Assembly: GCA_001630475.1 (NCBI GenBank)
Contig: KV419452.1
Location: forward strand, 65,403-129,402
DNA from: Sistotremastrum niveocremeum HHB9708
Taxonomy: Eukaryota; Basidiomycota; Agaricomycetes; Sistotremastrales; Sistotremastraceae
Direction: 5' to 3'
DNA: 64,000 bases
Position numbers and translations under genes: made by a program. Positions 46,951-57,663 of the stretch are shown here, piece by piece. Each line of letters starts with the position of its first letter. Position 1 is the first letter of the stretch. The notes under the pieces are model-generated. The model did not search any database, was not told the DNA's origin, and saw only the letters and a list, made by a program, of their open reading frames with translations.

Positions 46951-47575
46951 GAGGAGGAGTCCCAATGTGTGTGATCACGAATGTAGTCATAGTTATAACA
47001 ATATGATGTAAGCAGGACGATCACGATTAGAGTGTGCCTCAAGACTTCAAGCTTTACCTGTTATGGAAGCCATCGTGCCTCGGCAATCGCAACCGTCCTT
47101 GTGGGTCCGGACACCGGACATACCGACATCTCAGAAATCTGTGACTCAAAAATTCATCCGACGACACAGGCAGCTCGCAATTCTGCTTTCCGTTTCATAT
47201 TCAAATCATCAATGACTTGTCAGAATTGGTTCACCGGTGTACTGGACTGACCACATTTAATCAGAATCATCTGGATCATGAGAATTACAGGGACCAACTG
47301 CCGGAAAACCTGAGATCGAACATGTGCGTGTAGACTCCCGATTTCCGACTTTTTGACCTGCGTGCCGAGAGCCTTGCCGGATCCAGGTGATCCATTTTTG
47401 GGCATAGCGAACCAAGCTCGGTCACTTTTTTGGATAGTGTTATAGCCAAGCTCAAGACGTTGGTGCATCAACCGCCCACAATACTCAGTCGAAGACACGC
47501 TTATAATGACAAGGGAGTAGTCCGAGCTACATAAATAGCGTGATCGCTCCCTCACTGCCCTCCCCTGTACTAGTG
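46951..47575. other. Intergenic region
   Basis: No gene seen. A GGAACACCGAG/CCGGATCCAGG-like sequence near 47380 resembles text at 43740-43800, so a short dispersed repeat may be present. Confidence 0.3.
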
Positions 47576-48200
47576 ATGAGCGCTTCACAATCACACCGCT
47601 TTATTTACCTTGACTTCGACGGTCAAATGTATCCTTGGTGGAAGAATCCCAGTACATCTCAACTTCCGGCTAAACAACCGATCTTCTTTCGACATGTCAA
47701 TGGAGAGCTGGGCGTGCCATTCATTGCTTTGGATTCTCCGAGCCTGGGAATGTCCTACCTTCGGGACGGCGACGACCTTTGTGACCTAGCGAACCAGAAA
47801 CTTGTCTTTGGGGTCAGTTATACCGTATCTGTACCTTACTTTGCTTATATAGGGCTTGATACAGTGGCCGGGTGTTGAGGAACGATATCCCAAATTGTCC
47901 GGCGAACAGATCACGATGCGACAACTTTTCAGTCGCGTATGGGAAGAAACGCTCCAGGTATTTCACGTGCGTATTGATCTTTTTGTTCTTCGTATCTGTA
48001 ACTAATACGAACACTAGTCTCGACAGCTCGATCGGTCCGAGTGGTCTGGAAGCCTCTATCGCGAGAGAAGGTGGTTCCAAGCTTCTCCAGAAGACGATCC
48101 TATCTGTCTCGCTTGGGACGAGCTCTTCCTACATAGCTTATTTTATGTAGGCCCGAGCCTGTGGCAAGCCGTTTTCATTGTCCGTGATCCAAAAGCGTAA
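47576..48200 (+). CDS. Orphan-family member C (three-exon, WPG...HVG-WQ type)
   Basis: Start at 47576 (MSASQSHRFIYLDFDG). Exon 1 contains QPIFFRHVNGELGVPFIALD and ends KLVFG. Exon 2, after an intron with donor GTCAGT, begins WPGVEERYPKLSGEQ and ends RQLFSRVWEETLQ. Exon 3 ends LFLHSLFYVGPSLWQAVFIV and RDPKA, with a stop at 48198-48200. The third exon must be read in a different frame from the longest open frame there; the match to the other family members decides it. No known domain. About the same size as members A and D. Confidence 0.65.
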
Positions 48201-48303
48201 TAATTGTCGCGGCTCCGCGGAATACCTGTTCTCCGCGTGTATATCTGTCTCGACGGTAACTAGAAATTCTATGTATGTAATTACATCTGAGCAAAGCTGA
48301 ATG

Positions 48304-49123
48304 TCAAGGCGCAAATAAAGGCCTATCCAAAGCCTCTTCGCTAAAAGTGAATTGGATGTCTTGCGCTACACGCCATGCATACCAAGCGTCTTCGACAGGA
48401 CCTTCCCTCTCTCCCGATTCGGGGCCAGTCCCACTGTAGTCGCTGTACTGGCTGCTGTCACTATCGCTCCCTGGATCAGTGCCATTAGGATGATAGAATT
48501 CGTTCTGGAAGAGAAGCATTATCCTGAGTTCGTCGACGATGGAGTGATGGCGACGAGAAGGACTTACGACGGCCTCCTTGACAGTGAAGCGAATGGAATC
48601 GCGCAAATGTTTGCAGAACGTCCTGAGAGTCTCGACGGTAGGGTTGGAAGCATACAAAACTGCTCGTGCAATTACTTGGCCGGAGATTAGAGGGGCTTCA
48701 AAGCAATTCTCCTGCACGAGCTGGGGTTGCTCGGAGTAGTCCATGACTCGGAGAACCTGGAGCAGGGAGACTGGTTGCTCTAGCCCTAGACCACGGATTT
48801 TGTCGGCGGGCCATATGATACTGGAAGATTCGTTAGATCGGACGATCAGAGGGATGAGCTCCAACACATTACCCAGAAGCCCATCTCTCGCGAAGCGCTT
48901 CCCACTCATGCTGGAACATGGAGATCAGGCTGCTCTTCATGGCAGAGCAGGACCTCTGCTCCGTAAGAAAGACGGAGTTGAAGGGTTGACCGGAGGGACT
49001 CTCTTGAAGGAGGCGTAGAACCCCCGTTAACTTGGGAGTCAAAGCAATGTCAGTGGCCACTGGTTCAGGCTCTTCGATCTCTTCCATCGAGATGAGTGTG
49101 CGGGGGAAAGGACAAGTAGACAC
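48304..49123 (-). CDS. Unrecognised protein, probably spliced or frameshifted once
   Basis: Two overlapping minus-strand frames join near 48900. The upstream one (from 49123, with an in-frame second ATG at 49087, MEEIEEPEPVATDIAL) reaches AMKSSLISMFQHEWEALRE, and the downstream one continues DGLLGNVLELIPLIVRS to a stop at 48304. A short intron with acceptor TTCCAG is possible; otherwise a single frameshift. The downstream part has QPVSLLQVLRVMDYSEQP and ends with an acidic Ser/Asp/Tyr stretch (DSDSSQYSDYSG). No domain recognised. Confidence 0.4.
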
Positions 49124-49351
49124 CGCAAGGTGGAAGACGGTCTTATATAGTGTTTTGGAAGACCCTAACTGCGGGTCTTACACGATCTTATGGAATCTCT
49201 GAAAGTTGCTTTGTTGTTGCCCAAGTATGCGGAGTACTCCGACGGAAATTGCCGATACAAGATCTCGCGTACAATTCAAACTCAGCCAAAGTCAGCCACA
49301 GCTTGCATTGTCTTCATCTTCGTTCTCATTCGATTCATCAATCGAAGCCAG

Positions 49352-49822
49352 ATGGCACCGACGAAGACCATCATCCCGTTCTCGCGCGAAGCCATTCAGA
49401 GTCGCATCCATACTCGCCTCTGGAAAGCGCAAGGGGTCTCTGATCCTCGTCTTCGCTTTCGGTTATTGCTGGAGCCTCACATCGACAACGTGGGTCAGCA
49501 GATCAAATCCGAACTTCGGTCGATGTAAGTGTACGAAGAGCAATCAGGATGCGAAGATACCCAGCTGTAATCCAGGTCACCAGATCACCCTGTTCACGTT
49601 CTATGGCACCAAGTTACCAGTCCAACGAAAGTCCTCCAACAGGCACAGGCTCATGTTCTCCGTTATCCTCCGAGGCATGATCTGGCTCTCTTCGCGGATC
49701 CCGACAAGTGGATCATTCTGCGTGATGAGGTCATACACATCTTGCTGCTGAAGCTGGTTAGTAGACTCAACTCATTCCGTGTCGTTTGCTACTTCAGAAA
49801 AAATTAGGCCAGGTTTTATAGC
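49352..49822 (+). CDS. Small unrecognised protein whose end may lie in a MITE
   Basis: Exon 1 starts MAPTKTIIPFSREAIQ and includes RLRFRLLLEPHIDNVG. A GTAAGT donor follows (about 49526), and an acceptor near 49578 opens VTSPTKVLQQAQAHV and DLALFADPDKWIIL. If no further intron is used, the frame runs through DEVIHILLLKLVSRLNS into the MITE at 49790 and stops at 49820-49822 inside it. So the last codons would come from the transposon. No known domain; low certainty on the 3' end. Confidence 0.4.
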
Positions 49823-49921
49823 CTAAATAGCATAAATAGCCTATTTTTTGGCTATTTTTCTGCTAAATAGCTGAAAAATAGCACGAAATAGCAGAAATAG
49901 CAGCTAATTTTTTCTGAAGTA
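49790..49921. mobile_element. Foldback MITE with TA target duplication
   Basis: Inverted ends CTTCAGAAAAAATTAG and CTAATTTTTTCTGAAG are perfect complements flanked by TA (49790-49791 and 49920-49921). The interior is made of TAGC/GCTA words (AAATAGC repeated), so almost the whole 130 bp can fold on itself. The TA flanks fit a Tc1/mariner-like MITE; an 8-bp duplication is not present. It is very AT-rich compared with its surroundings. Confidence 0.8.
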
Positions 49922-50628
49922 AGAGACAGACTTATCGTGTCTCTCGTCGATTTAGGAGATGCAGAAGATGAAGCAAACCAAGAATAGACTTGGAACTTCC
50001 ACGCTCCGTTTGAACTCCAATTCGCGCTTGATTCCTGCCCGTCTGCCAACAATCGATGAAATGCAAGACTGAACGGAACCGGTGTTACAATATTCACGTC
50101 TAAGCTTCTGTACAGGTCTCTTCCCTGGCAGCCCTTCGCTTTTCGTCTGCCAGTGTACTAGTCGTATGTTTTTGTACACGATTCTCACCTCCATCATTGT
50201 GTAACAACGGCCATTTATTTATATTTTGCATTGAAACCCCCAACATGCCCATATCGATCTTCATCATGACGATGACAAAATCGTCGGTCTGATCATGGTG
50301 CTGCCACGTCGCGCTTAGTCAGGCGGACGATGCCGAAGCGTGCTTGCCGAACCGCCTGCCGAATTTTAGGTGCCTATATGGGTCCCGATCAGCCTTAGGG
50401 AAACTGGTTCTTCACGGTCGCCTTGACTGTGTCAACGACGAAGAATCCTCAGGGCATCAGGATCGATATCGATGCCGGTACAGCTGCCGCATTTTGCTGC
50501 CTCCACTTTAGGCATTGGACTTCTCCAGAATGTCTCGAACTAGCGAATACCTGTGATCAAATTCAGGGCACGCTCAGCAGCATAAATAGAGCGACGTACA
50601 TGGCCCCCTCCTCAGACATTAACATCCG
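49922..50628. other. Intergenic region
   Basis: No gene seen; frames of about 80 codons on the minus strand have no motif. Confidence 0.3.
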
Positions 50629-51272
50629 ATGAGTTCTATAGCCACCTACGATCCTACCCATCTCGATTTCGAGGGACAACTGCGCGACTGGACGCAGAAT
50701 CCAATGCTGAGGCTCTTTGGGATTCCCCTCAACGACCCAATCGTATTCCATCACATAGATGGGAGGATTGGCGTGCCCCTCCTGTTTCTGGAATCTCCCG
50801 CTGTCGGTGCATCATTCCTGCTCGATGCTGAAAAATTGGTGAACCTTTCCGGCATCAAAATTGTTCTGGGGGTATGTCTGATCATCGCTTTCATACTATT
50901 ATTCCTATGGCTAATATATTATTAGTGGCCTGGACACGAAGAACGTTACCTAGAACCGGCCGCTAGCGAAAGCGAGCCTCTGACGATGGAGAGCCTGTTC
51001 AAGTTGGTCTGGGCTGAGGCCCGTCAGGCCTTTAACGTATGTAAGCTTGTCCGTTTAGAGGATCAGCCTAACATGAGATCACTTAGAACGGCAAGCTTAT
51101 TTTGAGGTATAACATACGTGATCATGACTACGAAGCGCGCAAGTTTCAAATATCTTGTCATCATCCATCGACCAGAGTATCGTGGCACCTCCTTCATCTA
51201 CACAGCCTCGCTCACGTCGGCCCCGATATCTGGCAGGCTTTTTTCCTTATCCGTAATCCCCTAAGCCGTTAA
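50629..51272 (+). CDS. Orphan-family member D (three-exon, WPG...HVG-WQ type)
   Basis: The clearest member, about 179 residues from three exons (50629-50871, 50926-51036, 51087-51272), all joined in phase 0. Exon 1: MSSIATYDPTHLDFEGQ, then PIVFHHIDGRIGVPLLFLE and IKIVLG. Exon 2: WPGHEERYLEPAAS to SLFKLVWAEARQAFN. Exon 3: NGKLILRYNIRDHDYEARKF, then LHLHSLAHVGPDIWQAFFL, IRNPLSR and stop. No signal peptide, membrane helix or known domain; conserved His, Gly, Pro and Trp positions suggest a compact folded protein. Members A, C and D are alike in size; B has an extra tail. Confidence 0.75.
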
Positions 51273-52053
51273 ATAAAGCCGTTGAATAGTCGATGTGTCT
51301 GAGTAGTAACTGTGTTGGCGATGACGACGTTTCTGAACCAGGTTCACATACGTAGCATTTTGTAGCATTTTGTCGCATGTCTTACTAGAAAAGGCGCTGG
51401 TATACACAAACCGCATGTCGAATCAGAATCCTGGCAAAGATATCCGGAAATCGAAACATGACATCAAACAAATCGAACGAAAAAAAAGAAAAAGAATGCC
51501 CAGATATTCCGTCTTGACCTTCGAAGTACGATATGCTTGGATCCTTCGAGCTCTTTGATGACTTTCTGAACCATCTGGCCCCAATTATCTGTAGCCTTGC
51601 TCGTTTTAAAGCGACGGAGGGTTGGTCTCTGGTGACGGATTTATGACCCATTCATGATCATTTGACAGTATATATTAAATATCAACAATATTCAGTAATT
51701 ATATAAAGCGACGCCTCTCGAGAACAAGCGCATAGCTCATGCGCCATTCTGAATTGCAAGGGTGAGTATCCGTGCCTCAAGCCGTGCCTCGGATGTGACA
51801 TCCAAGCGGAACTGTGGTCGATATCCGCATTGCTCCTGGACCAGCGACCCGAGCGCAGGAAATAACTTGTATAACTTTATGATAGAAGACAGCTGCAGAA
51901 TCAGAGGTCTTCGAAGCTCATCCCCAGAAATATTACATGTAAACCAACCGATTTCTTTTCGTATTTAGATCGAGCGAACATGGCAAACTTTATTTCAAGG
52001 AAGTCTAATACAGGCGCGCACTTCATTTGGGTCTCTATCACCGAAAATAACTG
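51273..52053. other. Intergenic region
   Basis: No gene seen. A Lys-rich 62-codon frame at 51370-51558 is low-complexity and unlikely to be real. Confidence 0.3.
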
Positions 52054-52917
52054 TTATATAGTGCTAGAGATATCAGAATCCTCTTGATCTACGGGCATAT
52101 GGTCATCCGACATGATCTCGTGGATATCCGAATTGGGAAGAGTAATAAGATCAGGGATACGTTCCAGAGTCGTGATGGACGTCTGAGGATAACAACACAA
52201 CGTTAGGACAGTCGAAGCAGATCCGCAACGGCTCACCTTTTCGTCCCAGAGACCCAGTTCCCGAAGGATCTCTTCGAAATTGTCGTCGTTGTCCTCGGCA
52301 CAAAACCTTTCATCTTTCTCGACTTCCTTGTTGAACGCGAGAAGTATATCAAAGAGCTCCGTTTTATAATCGGCTAGATTACGTGGAGTGTGAGGAGGGA
52401 GAGCGTTGCGGATGAGATTGGCAGCGTCGATGGCACATCGGATAGCGCCTTCGGAAGTCACCTGAATGAGTGTGAGATCAGCGAGCACACGATGCCGCAT
52501 TTTGTCTAGCTTACCTCACTCAAACCTAAGCCTATGTGATGTCGCTGAAGTTCACCAAGGTCGACACGGAACTGATGCAGGTATGACCGCATGTGCCTGA
52601 TCCTACTGAGCTCTCCTCTTACTTGGCGCAGCTGGACACAGTATGTACGCCAATAGTTCTGCATAAAATCAGCACATATCGATCACTGGATAACAGGGAC
52701 CCACAGTGCGATCAGACATCCAAGAGAGCCTAATGTCGTCGACTAGCTTGAGTTCGTAGTCGTGGAGTTTGAATTCGGCACGTCGCAACTCATCGTCAGT
52801 ATCGAGGAGAGTTTGATCGGTCTTGGGGAGCAAAAGCCATTTGGCGATGTTAGAGGGCCGGATGAAGATCACTGAGAGCCCGATGGCGAAGATAGCGAGA
52901 GCGACAGCAGTGAGCAT
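52054..52917 (-). CDS. One-pass membrane protein with predicted helical cytosolic part
   Basis: Four exons on the minus strand. The N-terminus MLTAVALAIFAIGLSVIFI is a membrane segment or signal anchor. Then KTDQTLLDTDDELRRAEF and SWMSDRT join, across an intron (about 52656-52703), to NYWRTYCVQLRQVRGELSR, a likely coiled coil. Next exons: VTSEGAIRCAIDAANLIRN with LLAFNKEVEKDERFCAED and ELGLWDEK, then TSITTLERIPDLITLP and an acidic tail (DQEDSDISSTI), stop at 52054-52056. All introns are phase 0 with good GT...AG sites. No family recognised. Confidence 0.6.
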
Positions 52918-53203
52918 GGAAGATGAGATATGGACGGAGACATCCCTGCGCTCAGCTGGGCTTTACATATGTCGCAGCCATGCTCACTTTGGGTGAAGGA
53001 ATTTCGGCAGGCCCTTCGGCATTCAGTCGCATTGCGTTGAAGTGACTCGGTGGTGGTGGTGAAGGTGATCGGGATCGGAACCTGGATTCAGGGAAGCGGA
53101 ATTTCGGATCTGGACCCTAAATCCCCATCGGTCTACTGGTATCTTGTCTGAAGCCTTCCCTAAGAAGCACAAGTAACGGAAGACCTCTGCGACTGCACGC
53201 TCG

Positions 53204-54728
53204 ATGCCTGTGGAATGGCTCCAATCACTCGCAGATCCCAACCCTCAGCCGGTTCGATGTCTATCTATCTGCCCTGCGCTGCGATACGTTGCTTCTGGTG
53301 GGGACGACGAGGTCTCTGTCAGGGATATCGTGAATTCCCAAGACGTACCGAACGTCATGCAAACTGGTTCGGCCGTGCTGTGCATATCGTGGCTCCTAAC
53401 GGCTGTCCACGGATGGGCGATCGTTTGCGGGCTAGAGAATGGTAAACTGCTAACTCTCGCGTACAATAAGGTGATTTCAACAGTATGATCATTTAACCCT
53501 ACTTACGATTTCTATCTATCCAAGGAGTCGTCAGCGGTCGAAGTTGACTCTTGTAAAGTCCACAACTCCGGCGTCAATGCCTTGTCACCTTATTTGCACG
53601 GCCATCGCATCGTCACCGGGGGCAAGTCCGATGGCTGCTCTTTGTGGATTGACCGAGGTCGGCACGCAGAAGGTACTAGTCCTTATATTAACATTCATAA
53701 TGACACGAAAATTCACCGCCTTTCTCAGATCGCTGGAAGAAATCCTTCGATATTTTGAAGCCTGTCAATGGAAAATTTCCCCCCATCCTTCGCATAGAGC
53801 TCATATCAGCGCGGTCGAATTTATTGATCGCTTTCAAAAGTGGCATCATCATGTACTTGTTGCTCCGCTGTATCGCACGACTTTTGATTAATTCTTGGCA
53901 TGCAGGTGTTTTGGTCTTGACGAAGACGTTTTTCTCTGGGAAATCAATCTCAAATCGCCAATGTTGGTCCTTTTCTCACCCGTTGTCTGCAGCATGGTGA
54001 CCACGATACAGAGCAGCGCTCGCTATCTCGTTAGAATCAGAATCGCTCCATTTGGCATTTATTGGGCGCAATAACGAATTACGCTATCATCGGTCCGATC
54101 GTGTTGAGTCCAGGCAAGAACTGAAAACCTGCCTCATCTCTATACGAGACGAACGGCTTGAAGGTCCCATTGCTTTTCTGTCGCATGAATTATTGCTTCT
54201 GGGGAATCAAGAGAAACGTAACTCATCCGTGCTCAACCTGGCTACGGGAACTGTTGTGGAGCATCTGAATCACGAAGGTGCGTATTCTCGTGTACGTCTG
54301 TTGAACACAGCTGTGACAACCTTAGCAGGTGGACACGTACATGCTGTTGCGGTCAGTACACCCCTCTCCGTATCTCTGTCACTTCCGAACAATTGACTTA
54401 CCAACCTTCCACAGACTCGACGTGACGTGAAAAGCAGCACTACGCACATGGTGGACATCGCTCGTCTAGACGGGACGAACATTATGAGGTCCTGGATTTG
54501 TCGGCCGATTCGGTTTCGTGAGTGACGGATGCCGGTTCGCTCTAGTTGACCAGCCTAACGTCGCCTTCTTTGGACCTTCAGATTTACACCACCCCACCAG
54601 TGCACAGAGCGCTGTACGTCGTTTGTGCAGGACCGCATCAGCATACAAGCTCAAGCCCTCTCTTCACAGAACTCGAAGAAGCCGAATACTCCATCCCGGA
54701 CGCCGAGCAGTCGACTCCACATGCGTGA
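53204..54728 (+). CDS. WD40-like repeat protein (multi-exon)
   Basis: Starts MPVEWLQSLADPNPQP. YVASGGDDEVSVRD and, after an intron, HGHRIVTGGKSDGCSLW look like WD-type blades (G-G-x-D-x-x-x-x-W/V pattern). Further exons carry DRWKKSFDILKPVNGKF, CFGLDEDVFLWEIN (third blade) and FIGRNNELRYHR. Then come LSHELLLLGNQEKRNSSVLN, TRRDVKSSTTHMVD and finally IYTTPPVHRALYVV to a stop near 54728. About seven introns; some sites between 53690 and 54060 are unsure. WD40 proteins are protein-binding platforms; no catalytic part is seen. The partner is unknown. Confidence 0.55.
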
Positions 54729-55148
54729 TTGGGTATTAAGTTCCCCTTTTACCAACCTCGCGAAGCTGACATCTTATTTCTTCTCTCAGAAATACTGCCT
54801 TGGTCTGATCTCCCTTTTCCTCTGCTTGTTCGGAGTCTCTCAGGGCCGTTCGATTATTTGGACCACGTGGGAGAAATCCGGGTTGACGATACCCATGATT
54901 CATCACTGTGGTCGGACTTGGCAGTTTGGGCCTGGTTGTGTGACGGACGATGGTACATAATAAATTGCTTTTGCCGTGATCATTTCGTTCAATTACTGAT
55001 CTACATCTCAATTGGCTGTGCCGCTCCCATGGCTAAACATCTCGATATAAACTTGATTTAGACAACGATCACATCGCATGCCAGAGCAGACGTCTCAGAT
55101 TGTATGATACATTAAATGACTTGCGATACATGCACAGTGAATAACAAT
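54729..55148. other. Intergenic region
   Basis: Only overlapping short frames; no supportable gene. Confidence 0.3.
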
Positions 55149-56480
55149 TCAGACGCTAGTCATACTAGGTTTCCGATTCAATTTCTCCATCTGTCTTTCA
55201 TACTTTTTGCGAGTCTCCCTTTTGACCCACGATGGCGAGGCTGCGTTATCTTTCATGTACAGCACGTATTCGTCATTTTCGGGATGGTACACAGGAGGTG
55301 ACAACGAAGAAGGAACAGAGATCCACTCTGCAGGATCCAAGTGTCTAACCCACAGTTGAGGACGATCCACCCCAGAGCGTAATTCGTAGAGATCCCCCGC
55401 TGACGAACTGTCGACCCTCACGAGGGGGAGCACACGGTTAATGCGGACGTCGTCAGCCATAGCAGGAGATGCAATCTCGCGCCATAAGGTCCAATGGAAC
55501 CCCCGAACGGTGCGAACGCTCCGCACCGGGTTAGTGCGATCAGGGTGAGCGGCGTCATGGAGCAAGTGGGAGGTGTCTGTTGGAACCGAGATGGATCGAT
55601 CCCGGACGACGGAGGTTTCAACTGCGGGTTGGAGATGAAAGAGAGCGCTGATGGTGTTATTCCTGATAAATTAAGGCTCGTTGAAGGTGTGTGACGTCAA
55701 AGTTCAGTGAGATTCACTCACAAGACACGGGCCTGCGTCGCATCGAGATGCAGGACAACTTGATCTCCTGATTGTTTCATCCTGCTAAGCATCAAGCACG
55801 AGTCAGAACGATACTCAAAAAACTAGACAGACGCGGTCATACCATTGGATTTTAGGCGTGGTAGTCACCGAACGAGGGGGGGACTCTGAAACAACTTCCA
55901 GAAAAATAGTCTCAATCTCGTGATTGTCTTTCGCATCCAAGGTCTGACTCAGTTTCAGTAGGTCAGTGGTGGCATTCTGAGCGATGACCTTGCCTTGGAT
56001 TCCACGGGTTCAGAAGCCGGCTGAGAGAAATTGTAGTATCAAAAGGCGGATCGCCGAGGCAAAATATGATAGGCACCAACCTGGGGAGAAATTCTCTGAT
56101 TGTGACACTCGCCATCCTCACAAATCTGTGATCCGGCACGCGGAGGTATAGAACTACGATGTGTGGTGGAAACTTCACGATCGAGAGCTGCCTGGGTAGA
56201 GGGGGCCGGGGAATCAACTTCCAGAGTCTCCGATCTGGCTCTGAGAGATGGACTGCTGCAAAACTTTCAATATCGACACGATTTCGAGCAACTCTGTCTC
56301 AAACCTTCGTTTATCGGAATCCGTCTGGTCAGCCGGTTCGGGGTGCAGTTGGACGGATGGTTTGGGTAACTGATGATCAGGAAAAGCAGCAAATCTTCTG
56401 ACACCGTCTTCGATTGGTTGAGGAAGGAGGCGACCTGGAGGCATACCAACCCTTTTGTCGCCGCGAGCGATCAAGCACAA
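55149..56480 (-). CDS. Unrecognised multi-exon protein
   Basis: Minus-strand exons can be joined as follows. A 5' exon carries LPKPSVQLHPEPADQTD and FETELLEIVSILKVLQQ (start about 56480, unsure); next is a middle exon with AALDREVSTTHRSSIPP. NATTDLLKLSQTLDAKDN, MKQSGDQVVLHLDATQARV and NNTISALFHLQPAVE follow. The final part has GFHWTLWREIASPAMADD, RPQLWVRHLDPAEWISVP and YHPENDEYVLYMKDN, then KKYERQMEKLNR and a stop at 55149. Junctions have usable GT...AG sites. No known domain. Confidence 0.45.
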
Positions 56481-56686
56481 ATTAGACAGTCATATGCCGA
56501 TATCTTATAGAGGGGGTTCATCCGCGACAAACACAGCCAAAGTCAGGTCGGTCCCTGGATGAACAAACAAGAACAAAGTAAGCCGGATGCGTGCGCTAAT
56601 TCGGATCGTCCGATTGCGAGACTGGACCCTGAAGGCTGAGGGCTTAAAGGTGTACAAATGCGTCCTCGCAGAAGGTACCCCATCCC

Positions 56687-57374
56687 ATGTCTCGCTCCCA
56701 GTCTCCCCTTTTCTCACCGTCGCCCATGGACCGTGATTCATCGCCGCCGTACGGTCCACCACACATGGATCGCGACTCCTCCCCTCCATACGGATACTCC
56801 CCAGTGTACGGCAAATTCAAGCCCGGTGAACGTCTAGGCAATCCTGGACTACAACCTCACCATGAGATTCCGCATCTCGAAGCTGGTCCGAGTGCTGGTA
56901 CGTTTTTGGGCCACACTGATATTCCCCGTTGGATATTGACAGCATTACCAGTAAACCTCACTCACGTCCCGTCATCTAAACCGAACTTCCCTGGGGTGAG
57001 TTGTATGAATTTGACTCGTCATTCTATCTGAAATTTGATAGGGATACTGGACTCGAGAGGACAACGGAGGATATGCGGAATCCCAGTTGATTCCAAATCA
57101 ATCGGTCACACTTGAGATTACAATTTCATCGAAGCTCGCGTGGATTACTCTTGGGCTCGGGCTACTCATTGCACTCATGGTCTCGATCACCTTGCACTCA
57201 AACACGACCAGCTTGGGTCGCTCCTCGGTACGCCACTTTGAATATTTCCGACCGACGTTCTCAATCTTACTCTATCGCGGTCTCAAGCGATTAGATCTCC
57301 CCCATGCCAACAACGGAAGACTCGAATGCCCATACGGATTCAGCGCGATGAGATCCCGCAAAGATGAGATGTAG
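56687..57374 (+). CDS. Small one-pass membrane protein, Ser/Pro/Tyr-rich N-terminus
   Basis: Two exons (56687-56995, 57042-57374), about 213 residues. The N-terminus has a duplicated MDRDSSPPYG unit (twice) followed by YSPVYGKFKPGERLG. Across the intron NFPG|GYWTRED continues to ESQLIPNQSVTLEI and one membrane helix (LAWITLGLGLLIALMVSI). The C-terminal part is basic (FSILLYRGLKRLDLP, MRSRKDEM). No family recognised. Because N-terminal low complexity is followed by a central helix, it is most likely a tail-in or type II membrane protein. Confidence 0.6.
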
Positions 57375-57663
57375 AATTGACGTCGTAAATAATTCGCGTT
57401 CTTAAATAAATTCGGTTGGTTAAGTAGCGCAACACACTAGCACTAGTTCACTCCGGATCCCAGGTCCTGATCATCATTGAACTACGAGTTCCACATTTCC
57501 ATTTCATGCACCATTGAAATACTTGTTCATATAAAGAACTACATGATTCACAAATTAACACAAGGGATGCAGACGATTCGAGAACAGATGGCAAATTTAA
57601 AACTGTGCGCTCAAATGTCCAAGGTTTAGTCGATCTACCAAACCAGTCTTGTGCACACCCACC
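57375..57663. other. Short intergenic region; possible transposon terminus
   Basis: Contains ACACACTAGCACTAGTTCAC near 57429, a CACTA-like word downstream of the Tnp2-type transposase gene. No matching end was found on the other side, so a terminal repeat is not claimed. Confidence 0.25.

Noticed and set aside
48304-49123. Calling the gene at 48.3-49.1 kb another orphan-family member
   Set aside because: It lacks the WPG and HVG-WQ blocks; only its position within the cluster suggested a link.
57420-57450. CACTA terminal repeat of the Tnp2-type element
   Set aside because: The CACTA words occur, but no complementary end or 3-bp duplication was found near 63.2-63.6 kb.
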